Shown: positions 62,222 through 64,000 of the stretch, one piece after another | Numbering within the stretch: the stretch's first letter is position 1 | Layout: every line of letters starts with the position of its first letter | Assembly: GCA_047639475.1 (NCBI GenBank) | Contig: JBLIOD010000007.1 | Span: 1-64,000 of the forward strand | Direction of reading: 5' to 3' | Source: JAAELZ01 sp047639475 | Lineage (GTDB): Bacteria > Pseudomonadota > Gammaproteobacteria > Arenicellales > Poriferihabitantaceae | DNA: 64,000 bases | Notes under the pieces: generated by a model | What the model was told of the DNA's origin: nothing | Databases searched by the model: none | What the model saw: only the letters and a program-made list of their open reading frames with translations | Made by a program: the position numbers and the translations under genes

Positions 62222-63523
62222 TTAAGATTTAATTTCTTCAGGATACGCATCGCCGACTACTTCGACGTCCATACCTGCTAACTGAACGGCGTCACTTGCA
62301 CGTAGTACGCCCATCATTTTCATGATTAGCGAAATAACGTAGCCCGGAACAAAGCCAAGTAGCCCCATTACGATCATGCCTTTGAATTGGCCGCCGAATG
62401 TAATTGCTGGAATATCTGGTGAAAATGCTGGGTAACCGCCTAAGAAGATACCGGCAGCGAGTACGCCCCAAACACCACAAACTCCGTGGACTGCGACGGC
62501 GCCTACGGCGTCATCAATGCCCATTTTTTCAATCATGCCTGCTGCCCAAGGGCCTAGTAGGCCACCAGCAAATGCGATAGCAAATGCCAAACCTGGGTAG
62601 TACATGTCTAAGCCAGATGCGGCTGAGATAACGCCGCAAAGTGCACCTGACATCATCCAGAAAGGATCACGCGTAGCCACATAACAACCAATGATGCCGC
62701 CTGCGACAGCCATTAGCGTGTTGAAGCAGATTGCAGATAAGGTAGTTGGGCCGCCGTAGATATTAGTCCACTGAGTTTCATGGAAACTGACAGGAGTACC
62801 TGGGAAGATAACGCAAGCGCCTAGGAAACCAAAGAAACCAACAACAATCAACATTAAGCCAGTTGCCGTCATCGGTAAGCTGTGGCCTCTAATGGCGTTA
62901 GCAGAGCCGTCAGCATTAAATTTGCCGATTCTTGGTCCAAGGTTGATCAATACGCCTAATGCGAAGAACCCAGAGATCATGTGTACCACACCTGATGCAC
63001 CGAAATCGTGATAACCCCAGCTTGTTACCATCCAACCTAAGTAATGCCAGCCCCAAGAAGCTGAAAGAACCCAAGCCACTGAACCTAAGATTACGGCCAG
63101 TAGGATGAATGCAGCCATCCGGATACGCTCAATTACCGCACCAGACAAGATAGAAGCAGTAGTGCACGCAAACAACGTGAACGCGCCTACAAATACGCCA
63201 GTGGCGTTATCTTGCATGTTCGGGCCCATAGAGTCACCCCAAGGAACACCGCCGGCACCGGCAGCGAAATCAGGCATGAAACCATTGGTCATGGCCAAGT
63301 AAATCCACCAACCGAAAGCCCAAAAAGTTGGGATCATGAATGCGAATGCCAAGATATTTTTAGTACCTGACGCGAGAGTATGCTTTACGCGTGACGCGCC
63401 CATTTCATACATTAAAAAGCCGGCATGAATTAATATCATGATGGCCGTGGCCCAATAGTAATAGACCTCCAAGTTAATGGAGTTAGCAGCGGTAATCGAT
63501 GCTTGAAGTTCTTCAGGGGTCAT
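62222..63523 (-). CDS. amtB: Ammonium transporter (Amt family)
   Basis: The 433-residue protein has 11 or so membrane helices and the twin histidines of the pore in GVVHMISGFFALG and VAVHGVCGVWGVLAAG, with the Phe gate region and GASRVKHTLASGTKNIL typical of Amt proteins. The signature DFGASGVVHMISG is intact. It takes up ammonium. Its C-terminal tail is short, as in bacterial AmtB. There is no glnK; the 55-residue ORF follows. Confidence 0.95.
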   Translation of the reverse strand: MTPEELQASITAANSINLEVYYYWATAIMILIHAGFLMYEMGASRVKHTLASGTKNILAFAFMIPTFWAFGWWIYLAMTNGFMPDFAAGAGGVPWGDSMGPNMQDNATGVFVGAFTLFACTTASILSGAVIERIRMAAFILLAVILGSVAWVLSASWGWHYLGWMVTSWGYHDFGASGVVHMISGFFALGVLINLGPRIGKFNADGSANAIRGHSLPMTATGLMLIVVGFFGFLGACVIFPGTPVSFHETQWTNIYGGPTTLSAICFNTLMAVAGGIIGCYVATRDPFWMMSGALCGVISAASGLDMYYPGLAFAIAFAGGLLGPWAAGMIEKMGIDDAVGAVAVHGVCGVWGVLAAGIFLGGYPAFSPDIPAITFGGQFKGMIVMGLLGFVPGYVISLIMKMMGVLRASDAVQLAGMDVEVVGDAYPEEIKS

Positions 63524-63721
63524 GTTGTGGTCTCCTCAGAATTGATAGGTTTTAGGTGGTTGCGAGCCTGATAATTATTGCTGACTTTAGGCTTGCCTGC
63601 TTGTTGTGTAGTCATAAATTTAAATTGCGGGTGTGCACTAAATAAACGAATACGTGACTGAATTTATTTTTGTATCTCCAGCCAATTTTCATTCTACATG
63701 AAGATTTACTTTTGTATACGT

Positions 63722-63739
63722 CTGGTCTATCACTGGTCT
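63722..63739. promoter_or_regulatory. Direct repeat CTGGTCT upstream of amtB
   Basis: Two copies start 11 bases apart, one helical turn, about 200 bases before the amtB start codon. Such spacing suits a dimeric activator, but chance is possible. I see no sigma-54 -24/-12 pair facing amtB, and the rest of 63524-63871 shows nothing I can support. Confidence 0.25.
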
Positions 63740-63871
63740 TCTATTGGCACAAGTACGGCCTAACCAGAGATTTGGATAAATGAGAATGTTTCCAAATGAG
63801 CTTAAGGTATGTTGACCGAAAATAGTCACGGTAGTGAAATAATTGAATAACTAAGACTACACTGGTTGTAG

Positions 63872-64000
63872 TTATGCTCCTGGAGTAGCGGTCGCTGCTT
63901 GCTGATAAGAGATAACAGAGAGAAACTTCACTGGAAGCGTTATTGATTCATCTGGGCCGTGCGGGGCGTCGGCGTCAAAAAATAAACAATCACCAGGGTT
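63872..64000 (-). CDS. C-terminal end of a cupin-domain transcriptional regulator (partial)
   Basis: The last 42 codons of a gene that enters from the right edge: NPGDCLFFDADAPHG, then LPVKFLSVISY and a stop at 63872. The GDxLFFDADxPH pattern is the end of the C-terminal cupin barrel in HTH (XRE)-cupin regulators. The DNA-binding part is outside the window. The bound ligand is unknown. Confidence 0.7.
   Translation of the reverse strand, partial: NPGDCLFFDADAPHGPDESITLPVKFLSVISYQQAATATPGA

Noticed and set aside
63524..63871. Sigma-54 promoter for amtB
   Set aside because: A TGGCAC occurs near 63745 but on the wrong strand and without the TTGC partner at the right spacing.

Overview
The window reads as the chromosome of a marine-type gammaproteobacterium of moderate, slightly AT-leaning base composition. 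The order tonB-yqgE-ruvX-pyrB-(inactive pyrC) is the arrangement known from Pseudomonas and relatives, and the type II secretion genes, GcvPHT and aconitase A are all of gammaproteobacterial type. Three copies (one dead) of betaine/TMAO-class ABC binding proteins and a TMAO-demethylase-like enzyme suggest a habitat rich in methylated amines. I cannot name the genus.

Left edge (1-4.4 kb) is accessory DNA. A formylglycine-generating-enzyme-like secreted protein and a csrA gene lie left of an orphan 3' half of a tRNA-Phe (2107-2153), which has the form of an attachment-site duplicate left by an integrative element. Right of it are a Fic-domain protein and a decayed fragment of a TOTE-conflict-system primase/helicase.

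4.4-34.4 kb is mostly housekeeping: FAD amine oxidase, ung, a beta-hydroxyacid dehydrogenase, a HugZ-like protein, metC, pip, rluC-Rieske-sppA, hom, a ten-gene type II secretion operon gspD-M without gspC, recJ-cysM, an M14 lipoprotein peptidase, pyrB with a catalytically dead dihydroorotase partner, ruvX, yqgE, tonB, an inositol monophosphatase and a PaiB-like flavoprotein. Aconitase acnA and a rhomboid protease follow, separated by a shared terminator.

38-64 kb is the metabolic centre of interest. It contains a dead TmoX/ProX-type binding protein, lipA, gcvPHT, two LysR regulators, an ABC importer with a fused double permease, and a 789-residue DUF1989-GcvT protein that matches the architecture of trimethylamine N-oxide demethylase (Tdm). 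A second betaine-type importer, a hydroxypyruvate/glyoxylate reductase-type dehydrogenase, a class V aminotransferase, an MOFRL-type glycerate kinase, a small membrane protein and an ammonium transporter follow. Read together: methylated amine enters, Tdm releases formaldehyde or methylene-tetrahydrofolate, GcvPHT exchanges glycine and C1 units, and aminotransferase-reductase-kinase could carry serine to 2-phosphoglycerate (the upper arm of the serine pathway). AmtB would handle ammonium. Several inverted repeats in the divergent promoters suggest local regulation, and both importer operons carry an intercistronic terminator after the binding-protein gene. The pathway reading is inference; no serine hydroxymethyltransferase or methylamine oxidase genes are in the window.
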